From the NCBI RefSeq assembly GCF_000982955.1, contig NZ_KQ058676.1, positions 1-40,279 on the forward strand: a stretch of 40,279 bases of DNA, written 5' to 3'. Both the position numbers and the translations under genes were made by a program. Positions within the stretch are counted from its first letter, which is position 1. Every line of letters begins with the position of its first letter. Below, piece by piece: positions 22,667-30,871 of the stretch. Under the pieces are notes generated by a model. It made no database searches, was not told the origin of the DNA, and saw nothing but the letters and a program-made list of their open reading frames with translations. This stretch comes from Micromonospora sp. HK10. Its GTDB lineage: Bacteria; Actinomycetota; Actinomycetes; Mycobacteriales; Micromonosporaceae.

Positions 22667-24145
22667 ATGGGCAGAGACGTCGAGCAGGGCGCCTTCTCCC
22701 GGGAGGATCGGGTCCGCTACCGGCAGAAGGTCCGGCGGTGCCTGGACGTCTTCGCGCTGATGCTGGACGATTTCGGCTTCGACGCCGACCGCCCGATGAC
22801 CGGGCTGGAGATCGAGCTGAACCTGGTCGACTCCGCGGCCGAACCGGCCATGCGCAACGACCAGATCCTCGCCGACATCGCCGACCCGCTCTTCCAGACC
22901 GAGCTGGGCCAGTTCAACCTCGAGCTGAACGCCTCACCCCGGCTGATCGAGGGCAACGGCTTCGCCGACTACGAGCAGGACCTGCGCAGCAGCCTCAGCC
23001 GCGCCGACGAGCGCGCCGCCAAGTCCGACGCCAAGATCGTGATGGTCGGCATCCTGCCCACCCTCACCGAGCGCCACCTGGTCGCCGACAACCTCTCCAC
23101 CAACGAGCGCTACCGGGTGCTCAACGACCAGATCGTCGGTGCCCGGGGCGAGCACATCGAGCTGGACATCCGGGGCGTCGAACGGCTCCGGACGCACAAC
23201 GACTCGATCGCCCCGGAGGCCGCCTGCACCAGCCTCCAGTTCCACCTCCAGGTCGCGCCGGACAGCTTCGCCGACTACTGGAACGCGTCCCAGGCCATCG
23301 CCGGGGTGCAGGTGGCGATCGGGGCCAACTCGCCCTTCCTCTACGGCCGGCAACTCTGGGCGGAGACCAGGATCGCCCTCTTCGAGCAGGCCACCGACAC
23401 CCGCCCGGACGAGCTCAAGGCCCAGGGCGTACGGCCCCGGGTGTGGTTCGGGGAGCGGTGGATCACCTCGATCTTCGACCTCTTCGAGGAGAACGTCCGC
23501 TACTTCCCGCCGCTGCTGCCGATCGTCGAGGACGAGGACCCGGTGGAGGTGCTGCACGCCGGAGGCGTACCGGAGCTGGCCGAGTTGCGGCTGCACAACG
23601 GCACGGTCTACCGCTGGAACCGGCCGGTCTACGACATCATGAACGGCCGGCCACACCTGCGCGTGGAGAACCGGGTGCTGCCCGCCGGGCCGACCGTGGT
23701 GGACATGCTGGCCAACGCGGCCTTCTACTTCGGGCTGGCCCGTGGCCTCGCCGAGGCGGACCGGCCCATCTGGAGCCAGCTCACCTTCTCCTCGGCCGAG
23801 GAGAACTTCCACGCCGCCGCCCGGCGCGGCATGGACGCCGTGCTGCACTGGCCCCGCCTCGGCGAGGTGCCGGTGACCAAGCTCGTGCTCGACGTGCTGC
23901 TGCCCACGGCCGCGCTGGGCCTGGACCGGTTCGGTGTCGCCCCGGCCGAGCGGGACCGCCTGCTCGATGTCATCGAGCAGCGCTGCCGTACCGGCCGCAA
24001 CGGGGCGGTCTGGCAGACGGAGGCGGTCTGGGCGGCCGAGCGGCACCGGGGCATGGACCGGGACGCCGCGCTGCACCACATGCTGACCCGGTACGCCGAA
24101 CTCCAGCGCAGCAACGAGCCGGTGCACACCTGGCCGGTCGACTGA
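22667..24145 (+). CDS. Glutamate-cysteine ligase family 2 (GCS2/ATP-grasp-like) protein
   Basis: 492 residues from ATG 22667; GGAGGA sits 3-4 bases upstream. The fold is the carboxylate-amine ligase family that includes GshA, YbdK and EgtA. The N-terminal MTGLEIELNLVD is the Glu-rich metal-binding start, followed by FNLELNASPRLIEG, the AACTSLQFHLQV stretch and ENRVLPAGPTVVDMLANAAF. These enzymes join an amino acid carboxylate to an amine using ATP. Actinomycetes of this type make mycothiol rather than glutathione, so the true substrate could be gamma-glutamylation in ergothioneine-like or other small-molecule synthesis; no egtBCD genes are nearby. It is longer than YbdK (~370). It is convergent with the membrane protein gene at 24207. 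Confidence 0.86.
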   Translation: MGRDVEQGAFSREDRVRYRQKVRRCLDVFALMLDDFGFDADRPMTGLEIELNLVDSAAEPAMRNDQILADIADPLFQTELGQFNLELNASPRLIEGNGFADYEQDLRSSLSRADERAAKSDAKIVMVGILPTLTERHLVADNLSTNERYRVLNDQIVGARGEHIELDIRGVERLRTHNDSIAPEAACTSLQFHLQVAPDSFADYWNASQAIAGVQVAIGANSPFLYGRQLWAETRIALFEQATDTRPDELKAQGVRPRVWFGERWITSIFDLFEENVRYFPPLLPIVEDEDPVEVLHAGGVPELAELRLHNGTVYRWNRPVYDIMNGRPHLRVENRVLPAGPTVVDMLANAAFYFGLARGLAEADRPIWSQLTFSSAEENFHAAARRGMDAVLHWPRLGEVPVTKLVLDVLLPTAALGLDRFGVAPAERDRLLDVIEQRCRTGRNGAVWQTEAVWAAERHRGMDRDAALHHMLTRYAELQRSNEPVHTWPVD

Positions 24146-24206
24146 CCGCCCGCCCCGGCCTTCAAGTTGCCGTCACTGACCCACCCCAGGGGGCCGGGCG
24201 CCCCGG

Positions 24207-25790
24207 TCAGCGGCTGCGGCGGCGGGCCTTGCCGCCGGTCGCCGGGGCGGTGCCGTCCTGCTCCGACCCGCCTGCGGTGCCGGTCCCGTCCGCCGGTCCG
24301 TCCGGGTCCGGTGCGCCGTCGTCCGCGCCGGCGAGCGCCGCGTCCATCGGCCGCCGCTGGGGCGGGACGGCCCGGCCGCGGTCCCCGACGGGCCGCGCCG
24401 GCGCGGCGCTCTCCGTCGACGTGGTGGCACCCGCCGTGCTCGCGGCGTCCGGTCCGGCGGGGACCGGGCGGGTGCCGGACGCACCCGTCCGGGCCGACCC
24501 CTTACCGCTGCCCGACCGCGAGCCCGACGCCGACCGGCTCGGGCCGGACGCACTTGGGCCGGACGCACTCGGGCCGGACGCACCGGAGCCGGCCTCCGGC
24601 GTCGCTGTTCCGCCCGAGGTCCCGGCGGGCAACCCGGCGGCGTCGGCGGGGGTGGCGTCGGCAGCGAGGGCGTCGGCAGCGGGGGCGTCAGCCGGCGCGC
24701 CGGTCCCGGCGGACCGGCGTCCGAAGAGGCGCCAGCGCGGCCGCGACGACTCCACCGGTGCCGCGTCATCGCGCACCTCGGCGGCCCTCCGGCCGGGGCC
24801 GTGCCCGGTGTGGCCGTCGCGGACCGCGGCGTCGGTCCCGCCGGGGCCGTGCCCGGTGTGCTGCTCCGGCTCACCGGCGCGCTGCCGGGGCAGCGGCACG
24901 CCGGCCCGCGTCGCGGCCCGCAGTTCGGCCCGCTGGGCCAGGGCGGCGACCAGCGCCGAGCCGGCGATTCCGGTGATCACCGCGTACGGGGCGATCAGAT
25001 GGGCGGACACCTGCTCGGGGGAGATCCCCGCGAGCCTCGGCACGGCCAGCAGGTAGGCCAGCGCGACGAGGATCGGTCCGGCCGCACCGGAGGCCGCCGC
25101 GCCGACCCGCCGTTCCGCCAGCCGGGCCGTACGCCGGGCGGCGAGCGCGCCGATCACCACCGCCGAGCCCATCGCGAGCAGCGCCCCGGGCCAGTAGAAG
25201 TAGTCCCGGATCCAGTACCGGCCGCTGTCCGCGCTGATCTGCCAGATGCCGAGCTGGGCGGTGCCCAAGCCACGCCCGGAGAGCACCCCGTCGACGACGG
25301 AGACCACGGCGAGCAGCCAGAGCCAGCCGGTGGTGGCGATCAGGTTGGTCGCGGCGGCCCGGGAGTGCAGCGCCCAGACCGCGAGCAGCAGCCCGATGAG
25401 CAGCCCGAGCGCGGCGTACCCGGCGGCGACGGTCTGCGGGGCGAAGGTGTCCGGCACCTGGGCGGCGCGCGCTGGTACGGCGACCAGCAGCACGGTGACC
25501 AGGGCGCCGACCCCGGCGGCGACGGCCAGGGTGAGGTGCCGCAGCGTACGGCCGGATTCCGGGTCGTCCCCGGGCAACCGGTCGGCGCAGACCGCCCCGG
25601 CCACCACCGAGGTGGCGGAGATCCAGGTGGCCCAGGCCAGGCTCGCCACCCAGGCCGCCTCGACCGGCGCGTCCCCCGGCGCCCAGTTGAGGATGCCGAG
25701 GCCGTAGCCGAAGCCCAGTTGTGCCGCACCGGCGCCGGCGGCGACGCCGAGCGCGGTGGCGATCGATGCTCCCCAGCCCCGTCTGGCCAT
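24207..25790 (-). CDS. Eight-helix membrane protein with long disordered tail
   Basis: 527 residues from ATG 25790 (MARRGWGASIAT). About eight hydrophobic segments fill residues 5-300, with short loops and a YWIRDYFYWPGALLAMG stretch before helix 6. The last ~220 residues are disordered: charged, then Ala/Asp-, Ser/Gly- and Thr/Pro-rich, with two copies of HTGHGPG (a direct DNA repeat) and three tandem GPSAS units, ending in a basic KARRRSR. I do not recognise the family and see no transporter or enzyme motif. The helix count and cytoplasmic tail are compatible with an envelope scaffold. The neighbour PASTA gene is divergent with 116 bp between starts, and the two could share control. Confidence 0.8.
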   Translation of the reverse strand: MARRGWGASIATALGVAAGAGAAQLGFGYGLGILNWAPGDAPVEAAWVASLAWATWISATSVVAGAVCADRLPGDDPESGRTLRHLTLAVAAGVGALVTVLLVAVPARAAQVPDTFAPQTVAAGYAALGLLIGLLLAVWALHSRAAATNLIATTGWLWLLAVVSVVDGVLSGRGLGTAQLGIWQISADSGRYWIRDYFYWPGALLAMGSAVVIGALAARRTARLAERRVGAAASGAAGPILVALAYLLAVPRLAGISPEQVSAHLIAPYAVITGIAGSALVAALAQRAELRAATRAGVPLPRQRAGEPEQHTGHGPGGTDAAVRDGHTGHGPGRRAAEVRDDAAPVESSRPRWRLFGRRSAGTGAPADAPAADALAADATPADAAGLPAGTSGGTATPEAGSGASGPSASGPSASGPSRSASGSRSGSGKGSARTGASGTRPVPAGPDAASTAGATTSTESAAPARPVGDRGRAVPPQRRPMDAALAGADDGAPDPDGPADGTGTAGGSEQDGTAPATGGKARRRSR

Positions 25791-25906
25791 GCGGGGGAGC
25801 GTAGCGTCCCAGCGTCGGCGCGGCGAGCGGAGGCGGTGGTCTCCTCCGCGCCGTGACGGCTTGGTGGCGGTCGGTACGGTCGCCGGTGACTGGGGCGGTG
25901 GACGCG

Positions 25907-26584
25907 ATGACGGACGACGGGTACCCGGACGGGGCGCACGACCCGGGGTCGGACCGGATGAGGCTGGTCCTCGGCGGCGGCCTCGCGGTGGTCCTGCTCG
26001 CGCTGGTCGGCGCGGGCGGCGGCTGGCTGCTCGCCGGCGGGCCGGACCGCGTCGCCGCACCGGTCACGACCGCCGGCCCGTCGAGCGGGCCGAGCAGCGT
26101 CGCCCCGACCGGAGCGACGCAGACCTCCCCGGCGGAGCGCCCCACCACCCCGCGGACCACCGCTCCGGCCGGGCTCACCGTGCCCGAGGTGGTGGGCACC
26201 GACTTCGAGGCGGCCCGGCGGCAGTTGCGGGACCGGAAGCTCGGCTGGCAGATCATCTTCGGCACGGGCACCGGCCGGTCCGTGCAGCGCGCCTCGCCCG
26301 CGCCGGGTACGCCGGTGCGTCGTGGCGTCACCGTCACCCTCTGGGTCAGCGGGCCGGCCCCGGCGGTCGCGGTGCCCGACGTGGTCGGCGAGGACTGCGA
26401 CGACGCCGCGGACGACCTGGTGGAGGCGGGCCTCTACCCGCGTTACCGGACCGGCCGCCGCGGCCCGGTCACCGCCCAGGAACCGGCCGGCGGAGCGGCG
26501 GCGCACTGGAACGACCCGGTGGGCCTGAGCTGCGGCGGCGCGCCGGTCGACACCCCGGCGACCACCCTGTCCCCGACGCCGTGA
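25907..26584 (+). CDS. Membrane-anchored protein with two PASTA domains
   Basis: 225 residues from ATG 25907; a GTG at 25853 would add 18. A short cytoplasmic start of about 18 residues leads to one membrane helix (about 20-43), a Ser/Thr/Pro linker, and two PASTA repeats: VPEVVGTDFEAARRQLRDRKLGW (from ~90) and VPDVVGEDCDDAADDLVEAGLYP (from ~150). The second has a Cys pair (GEDC, LSC) that could form a disulfide outside the cell. PASTA domains bind peptidoglycan fragments in PknB-type kinases and PBPs, but no kinase or transpeptidase domain is attached. A second PASTA protein gene follows 94 bp on, in the same direction. Confidence 0.85.
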   Translation: MTDDGYPDGAHDPGSDRMRLVLGGGLAVVLLALVGAGGGWLLAGGPDRVAAPVTTAGPSSGPSSVAPTGATQTSPAERPTTPRTTAPAGLTVPEVVGTDFEAARRQLRDRKLGWQIIFGTGTGRSVQRASPAPGTPVRRGVTVTLWVSGPAPAVAVPDVVGEDCDDAADDLVEAGLYPRYRTGRRGPVTAQEPAGGAAAHWNDPVGLSCGGAPVDTPATTLSPTP

Positions 26585-26678
26585 GGACCGGCTCGCCGCG
26601 CTGATCCCGGCCGGTGGTTGCCCGGCCCGCTACCGTGCACGGGTAGGGCCAGCGGGCCCGGCGGGGAAAGGACGTGCC

Positions 26679-27749
26679 ATGAGCGACGACCGTCAGGAGC
26701 CCCCCGCCGGGGACGCCGACGCCACCCGGGCGATGCCGCCGGCCGCCGACCCGGACGCGACCCAGGCGATGGCCGGCGGCGACGCCGATGCGACCCAGGC
26801 GATGGCCGCCGGCGACGCCGATGCGACGCGCGCGATGCCGTCGGGTGCCGACCCGCGTCCGGCCCGGCCCGCGCCCTCTGATGACGCCGATGCCACCCAG
26901 GCGATAGCCGCCGACGCGACGCGCGCGATGCCGCCGGCCGGCCACCCGGGCGCGGCGCGGCCCGTGACCGCCGGTGACGCCGACGCGACGCGCGCGTTGC
27001 CGCCGGCCGGTGACCCGGACGCGACGCGGCCCGTACCCGGTGGCGGCAGCGATGCCGAGGCGACCCGGGCCATGCCGAGGGCCGGCGCGGCGGGCGGGCC
27101 AGGGCCGGACGCGACCCGGCCGCTGCCCCGCGCGGGTACCACCGCGCCGCAGCCACCGGTGGGTGGGGCCGCACCGGTTCCCCCGGCCTGGTCGGGGCGC
27201 GCCGGGGTGCCGACGCGTCCCGCCGGCTACCAGGAGGCCGGCGCCGACTGGTACACCGAGGAGCAGGCCGGCCGGCGCTGGTGGATGCCGATCCTGCTGG
27301 GCGTCCTCGCCCTGGTGCTGATCGCACTGATCGGGCTGGGGGTCTGGTGGGCCCTGCGGGCGGCCGAGCGGGGCCCGGCTCCCGGGCCGCTGCCGTCGGC
27401 CGCGCCAACCACCGTCCCCCAAACGAGCGCCGCGCCGACCACGGCGGCGCCGAGCACCGCCCCGCCCAGCACGGCCAGCCCCACGAGCGCGGAGGTGCCG
27501 ATGCCGCCGCTGGTCGGGCTGCCGGAGGCGGCTGCCCGGGCGGCCCTGGACCGGCTGGACGTGGACTACCGGGTGCGGACGCGGGAGTCGGACCAGCCGG
27601 CCGGCACGGTGATCGAGACCGACCCGGCGGCGGGCGAGCCGCTCTCCCCGGGCGACCGGGTCACCATTGTGGTGGCCGAGCCGGCCGCCGCGCCGACGAC
27701 GACTGCCGGCACGCCGACCTCGGGACCGACGGCGACCGCTACTCCCTGA
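26679..27749 (+). CDS. PASTA membrane protein with ten-fold DATxxM phospho-acceptor-like repeat
   Basis: 356 residues from ATG 26679 with GGGGAAAGGA upstream. Residues 1-200 are cytoplasmic and disordered; one membrane helix is at about 204-228 (MPILLGVLALVLIALIGLG); then a Pro/Ser/Thr linker and one PASTA domain (MPPLVGLPEAAARAALDRLD ... GDRVTIVVAE, about 270-335) with a Thr/Pro tail outside. The cytoplasmic part carries [D/E]-A-T-[R/Q]-[A/P]-[M/I/L/V] ten times, with Thr at 16, 28, 39, 50, 73, 81, 104, 116, 129 and 146, and two decayed units lacking the Thr (PRPARPA, PGAARPV). Acidic residues before Thr and a hydrophobic at +3 fit the reported preference of mycobacterial STPKs, and pThr-x-x-hydrophobic is what FHA domains read. 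I infer a multisite kinase substrate and FHA docking platform; that is not proven. Membrane topology resembles PknB with its kinase replaced. Confidence 0.87.
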   Translation: MSDDRQEPPAGDADATRAMPPAADPDATQAMAGGDADATQAMAAGDADATRAMPSGADPRPARPAPSDDADATQAIAADATRAMPPAGHPGAARPVTAGDADATRALPPAGDPDATRPVPGGGSDAEATRAMPRAGAAGGPGPDATRPLPRAGTTAPQPPVGGAAPVPPAWSGRAGVPTRPAGYQEAGADWYTEEQAGRRWWMPILLGVLALVLIALIGLGVWWALRAAERGPAPGPLPSAAPTTVPQTSAAPTTAAPSTAPPSTASPTSAEVPMPPLVGLPEAAARAALDRLDVDYRVRTRESDQPAGTVIETDPAAGEPLSPGDRVTIVVAEPAAAPTTTAGTPTSGPTATATP

Positions 27750-27752
27750 GTG

Positions 27753-28178
27753 TCACCACTGCCGGCGTCTGGTGCCCACCAGCCCCAGCCCGGCCAGCGA
27801 GATGGCGAGGCCGAGCAGCCCGGAGTAGAAGAGTGAGCGGCTCACCTCCGCGGTGCTCGGCACGCCCGCCGGTTCGGCCAGCGCGTCCGAGCCGGCCCCG
27901 CCGCCCGACCCGTCCGGGCCGGGCGTCACCCCGAACGCGTCGGCGTCGGCCCAGCCGGCCTCGTCCTCCGGGTCGGTGGCCGGCGCGCTGCCCTCGCCGG
28001 CCACGGTGATCTCCGGAGCCGGTACGGGTTCGTTCAACTGCTCGGTGGCGGAGTAGGCGGGGTGACGGACCACGAGTGCGAGTACGGTCGCGGCTCCGAG
28101 GACCGCCAGGAGCCCGAAGGCGTAGCTGATACGGGACCGGTGGTGCCGCCGCGCGGCGGGCAGATTGACCATGACCAT
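27753..28178 (-). CDS. Two-helix membrane protein with acidic extracellular linker
   Basis: 141 residues; ATG 28178 or ATG 28172 (two codons later). A basic start (RRHHRSR) leads to a helix at about 18-36, then an acidic and Gly/Ser/Pro-rich outside segment (PEDEAGWADADAF), and a second helix near the C-terminus (SLFYSGLLGLAISLAGLGLVG) ended by RRRQW. Both ends would be in the cytoplasm. No sortase LPxTG motif. It is tail-to-tail with the PASTA gene, 3 bp apart. Family not recognised. Confidence 0.72.
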   Translation of the reverse strand: MVMVNLPAARRHHRSRISYAFGLLAVLGAATVLALVVRHPAYSATEQLNEPVPAPEITVAGEGSAPATDPEDEAGWADADAFGVTPGPDGSGGGAGSDALAEPAGVPSTAEVSRSLFYSGLLGLAISLAGLGLVGTRRRQW

Positions 28179-28277
28179 CCCAGGTTCAGGGTCCGGGACG
28201 CGCGGGGTGGAGACGTTCGCCGGGGTGGCGTACCGATTCTATGGCGGCGGTACGCCCCCGACCGGGTAATCGCCGGG

Positions 28278-28559
28278 TCAGACCCGGACCGGGGTCCGGA
28301 TCACCGGGCGTCGGGTCCGTACGGTGTGCTGGCGCGGCACCGGCGCGGCGTGCAGCTGCTCCAGCCCCGACTGCTGTACGAAGATCGACCGTCGGTTGAT
28401 CGCGTCCCCCGCCGCGTTCAACTCGTAGCCGTCGAGCCAGAGCCAACCGTCGTAGGTCGGCCAGTCGAGCACCCGGATCACCCGGAACGTGATCGGTCGA
28501 AAGAACTGGACACTCGCCGCGCGAGTCACGTGCAGTACGTCACCGGAGCGGGGAAGCAC
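28278..28559 (-). CDS. Conserved actinobacterial 93-residue protein of unknown function
   Basis: Start GTG 28559 with AGGAGC about 5 bases upstream. The sequence opens MLPRSGDVLHVTRAASVQF, with FRVIRVLDWPTYDGWLWLDGYELN and RRSIFVQQSGLEQL, and ends in a basic Arg/Pro tail. I recall this short Trp- and Arg-rich protein from other actinomycetes, with no known activity. It looks like a compact beta-fold, perhaps nucleic-acid binding. About 100 bp separate it from the start of the membrane protein gene to its left, on the same strand. Confidence 0.75.
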   Translation of the reverse strand: MLPRSGDVLHVTRAASVQFFRPITFRVIRVLDWPTYDGWLWLDGYELNAAGDAINRRSIFVQQSGLEQLHAAPVPRQHTVRTRRPVIRTPVRV

Positions 28560-29184
28560 ATGGGCTCCTGGGGAGTTCGGCCGGCCGGCGGGCCGGCGGA
28601 GGGCTGATCGGGGGACATCTGCGCCCGGCGCCGGGGTCGTGCCCTGGGGGACCGGCTGGTCAGGTACGTCGGTGCTGGTCGGGGTGCCCGCGGTGGCGGG
28701 TCACCCCCCGACCATCACCTGGCTGCTCCCGGTTACCGCTCCCGCCGCCGCAGCCACGCTGGCGTGCAGCGGCGGGGCATCGCCCCGGGGCAGGTCGCAC
28801 GGCGCGGGACGGCTCCCCTCCCGCCGTCCCACGGCCCATGGGATCACCACGCCGGGAGATCATGCGGAGACGGTGAGTAACCCGTGCCATACCGACAGAG
28901 TGCACCAGCGACGTGCTTCATGCAAGTTGCACGTCGACTTTTGCCGATACGCGAGCACGACACGTGAACGGTACGCTTGATGCCTCAGGTGCCGGGACGG
29001 CACACTGGACGCCGGTTTCGCCCGACGCGGCCGGTCGATGACCGGCACCACCCCTGCCGCGAACGATCCCCGCCGTCACGTCGGCCGCGCCCCCGGCGGG
29101 TGTCGCACCGGGCGCGACGACCGGAGGTGTCCGGGTGAGCGCGAGGAGTCAACGTTCCCGTCCAGCGGGCCGGAGGGCCGCGTC
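28560..29184. other. Gene-free 625-bp divergent region with nested palindrome
   Basis: No gene supported; open frames here are short and shadow-like. It holds ACGTGC (28911-28916) paired with GCACGT (28929-28934), inside which TGCAAGTTGCA (28921-28931) is itself a perfect 11-bp palindrome in an AT-richer stretch. It lies about 250 bp before the XRE regulator start and could be its operator. I find no convincing promoter. Confidence 0.45.
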
Positions 29185-30066
29185 GTGACCGAGCGGCGCA
29201 GCCCCACCATCCGGCGTCGCCGCCTGGGGGCGGAACTCCGCCGGCAACGGGAGGCCGCCGGCATCACCATCGAGGTGGTCGCCGAGCAGCTGGAGTGCTC
29301 CGCTTCCAAGATCTCCCGAATCGAGACCGGGCACACCACGGCCACCCCGCGCGACGTGCGGGACATGCTCCGGATCTACGGGGTGGTCGGTGCGGAGAGC
29401 GACGAGCTGGTGCAGATCGCCCGCGAGGCCCGGCAGAAGGGCTGGTGGCACCCCTACAGCACGGTCCTGGTCGGGGCGTACGTGGGGCTGGAGGCGGCGG
29501 CCAGCTCGATCCGGGCGTACGAGCAGCAGGTCGTGCCCGGTCTGCTGGAGACCGAGGAGTACGCGGGCGCGATGATCCGGGCCGCCCGGCCCGACTTCAG
29601 CGCCGAGCAGGTCGAACAGCGGGTGCGTGTCCGACTGGGCCGCCAGTCGTTGTTGACGCAGGACGATCCGGTCGATCTGTGGGTGGTGCTCGATGAGGCG
29701 GTGCTGAGCCGGCCGGTTGGCGGCGACGAGGTGATGCGTGGCCAGCTCAGCCGGTTGGTGGAGGTAGCCCAACTGCCGAACGTGACGTTGCAGGTCCTGC
29801 CCTTCGAGGTGGGAGCACACGCCGGCATGGACGGCACCTTCACGATCCTCAGCTTCCCCGAACCGAGTGATCCCGATGTCGTGTACGCGGAGAACGCCAC
29901 GGGTGGGCTCTTCCTCGAGAAGAGCGACGAACTGCAGAAGTACAGCTTCATCTTCGATCACATTCGAGCAGCGGCCATTCGCCCGGAGGAATCCATCGCA
30001 CACATTGCAAAACTGGCAGAGGAGCCGCTGTGGAAATGGCGACCAAGGAGTTCCCCGTGGACCTGA
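29185..30066 (+). CDS. XRE regulator with DUF5753 (WhiJ-like)
   Basis: 293 residues from GTG 29185 with GGAGGG 7 bases upstream. The N-terminal HTH (about 8-70) reads LGAELRRQREAAGITIEVVAEQLECSASKISRIETG; the rest is DUF5753 (about 100-285) with IRAYEQQVVPGLLETEEYA and the PNVTLQVLPFEVGAH and FTILSFPEPSDPDVVYAE stretches. Such proteins pair with small DUF397 proteins in actinomycetes and influence development or antibiotic production (the WhiJ/AbaA-like loci). The next gene overlaps it by 37 bases in another frame. Confidence 0.92.
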   Translation: MTERRSPTIRRRRLGAELRRQREAAGITIEVVAEQLECSASKISRIETGHTTATPRDVRDMLRIYGVVGAESDELVQIAREARQKGWWHPYSTVLVGAYVGLEAAASSIRAYEQQVVPGLLETEEYAGAMIRAARPDFSAEQVEQRVRVRLGRQSLLTQDDPVDLWVVLDEAVLSRPVGGDEVMRGQLSRLVEVAQLPNVTLQVLPFEVGAHAGMDGTFTILSFPEPSDPDVVYAENATGGLFLEKSDELQKYSFIFDHIRAAAIRPEESIAHIAKLAEEPLWKWRPRSSPWT

Positions 30067-30257
30067 TGCACGCGACGTGGTTCAAGAGCTCGAAGAGTGG
30101 GCCGAACTGTGACAACTGCGTGGAGGTCGCGTACGTGCCCGGGGCGGTCGGCGTCCGGGACTCGAAGGACAAGACCGGCCCGGCCCTGGTCTTCGCCCCG
30201 GGTGACTGGCACGCCTTCGTCGCCGGCGCCCGGAGCGGCGGGTTGGTCCGGGGCTGA
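30030..30257 (+). CDS. DUF397 partner protein
   Basis: 75 residues. GTG 30030 has GAGGAG 5 bases upstream; ATG 30036 is the alternative. The DUF397 core is complete: ATWFKSSKSGPNCDNCVEVAYV and VGVRDSKDKTGPALVFAPGDWHAFV. It is probably a partner that modulates the XRE protein upstream, with which it is translated by overlap. The pairing is sometimes compared to a toxin-antitoxin layout, but no toxin fold is evident. Confidence 0.92.
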   Translation: MEMATKEFPVDLMHATWFKSSKSGPNCDNCVEVAYVPGAVGVRDSKDKTGPALVFAPGDWHAFVAGARSGGLVRG

Positions 30258-30335
30258 TCCGTCCCCGGCCGTGATCCGGCCTCCGCGCCGCCCGGCGGCG
30301 CGCCGGACCGGATGAAGGTGCCCGGACCAGAAGCG

Positions 30336-30369
30336 TGGTCCCGCCCGGCAGCGTGGCCGGGCGGGACCA
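30336..30369 (+). terminator. Terminator after DUF397 gene
   Basis: A perfect 14-bp stem, TGGTCCCGCCCGGC (30336-30349) with complement at 30356-30369, a 6-base loop, followed by TTTC. It lies 79 bases after the stop. Confidence 0.8.
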
Positions 30370-30469
30370 TTTCGTCCGCCTCGACGGTGGCTCCCGGCCA
30401 CCCGTCGCCAGTTCCGTCCCGCCTCGTTGAACCGCACGGATCGGCAACCGAACGAGGCAGGCGAGACGG

Positions 30470-30871
30470 ATGACGACGATCGGCTCAGAGAACCTCACCA
30501 ACGGTCCGGGAAAGCCGGAGCGGTTCGGCGGCAAGTACCGCGGGGCGCGCCGGGACACGGTGCTCACCGAGGTCTCCTCCACCGACAGCGAGATCGGCGG
30601 CCGGGACACCGCCGCGCCCGAGCAGGCCACCCCGCCGCTCACCCTGCCCTCGCTGGACCCCAACCCGCTCACCGAGCCGTCCTTCCCGCCCAGCGGCTGG
30701 CCGGTCGAGCAGCCCGAGTCGCTGGTCGACCACCCGTTGCTGCGCGGCCTGCTGATGGAACTGCCCCCCAAGGGCAGCGTCCCGCCGCCCGGCTGGCTGG
30801 ACCGCTGGTTCGAGGCGACCCGGGCGATCCTGGAGCTGCTGTACGTGCCGGGCACCGGCCGCTCGCGGTGA
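30470..30871 (+). CDS. Small Pro-rich protein, hypothetical
   Basis: 133 residues from ATG 30470 with a GGCGAGACGG ribosome-site-like stretch. The N-terminal half is polar and Thr/Pro-rich; the C-terminal part has a hydrophobic, Trp-containing helix (PPGWLDRWFEATRAILELLYV) and a basic end. No family recognised. Its composition is balanced and codon use is like that of genes nearby, so it is probably real. It lies wholly opposite the long C-terminal extension of the reverse-strand membrane protein frame. Confidence 0.6.
   Translation: MTTIGSENLTNGPGKPERFGGKYRGARRDTVLTEVSSTDSEIGGRDTAAPEQATPPLTLPSLDPNPLTEPSFPPSGWPVEQPESLVDHPLLRGLLMELPPKGSVPPPGWLDRWFEATRAILELLYVPGTGRSR

Noticed and set aside
28560..29051. 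Short frames (81-163 residues) in the divergent gap before the XRE gene
   Set aside because: No ribosome sites, no family resemblance and skewed composition; treated as regulatory DNA.
29185..30257. XRE/DUF397 as a toxin-antitoxin system
   Set aside because: Neither protein shows a toxin fold; the pair fits the developmental regulator family better.
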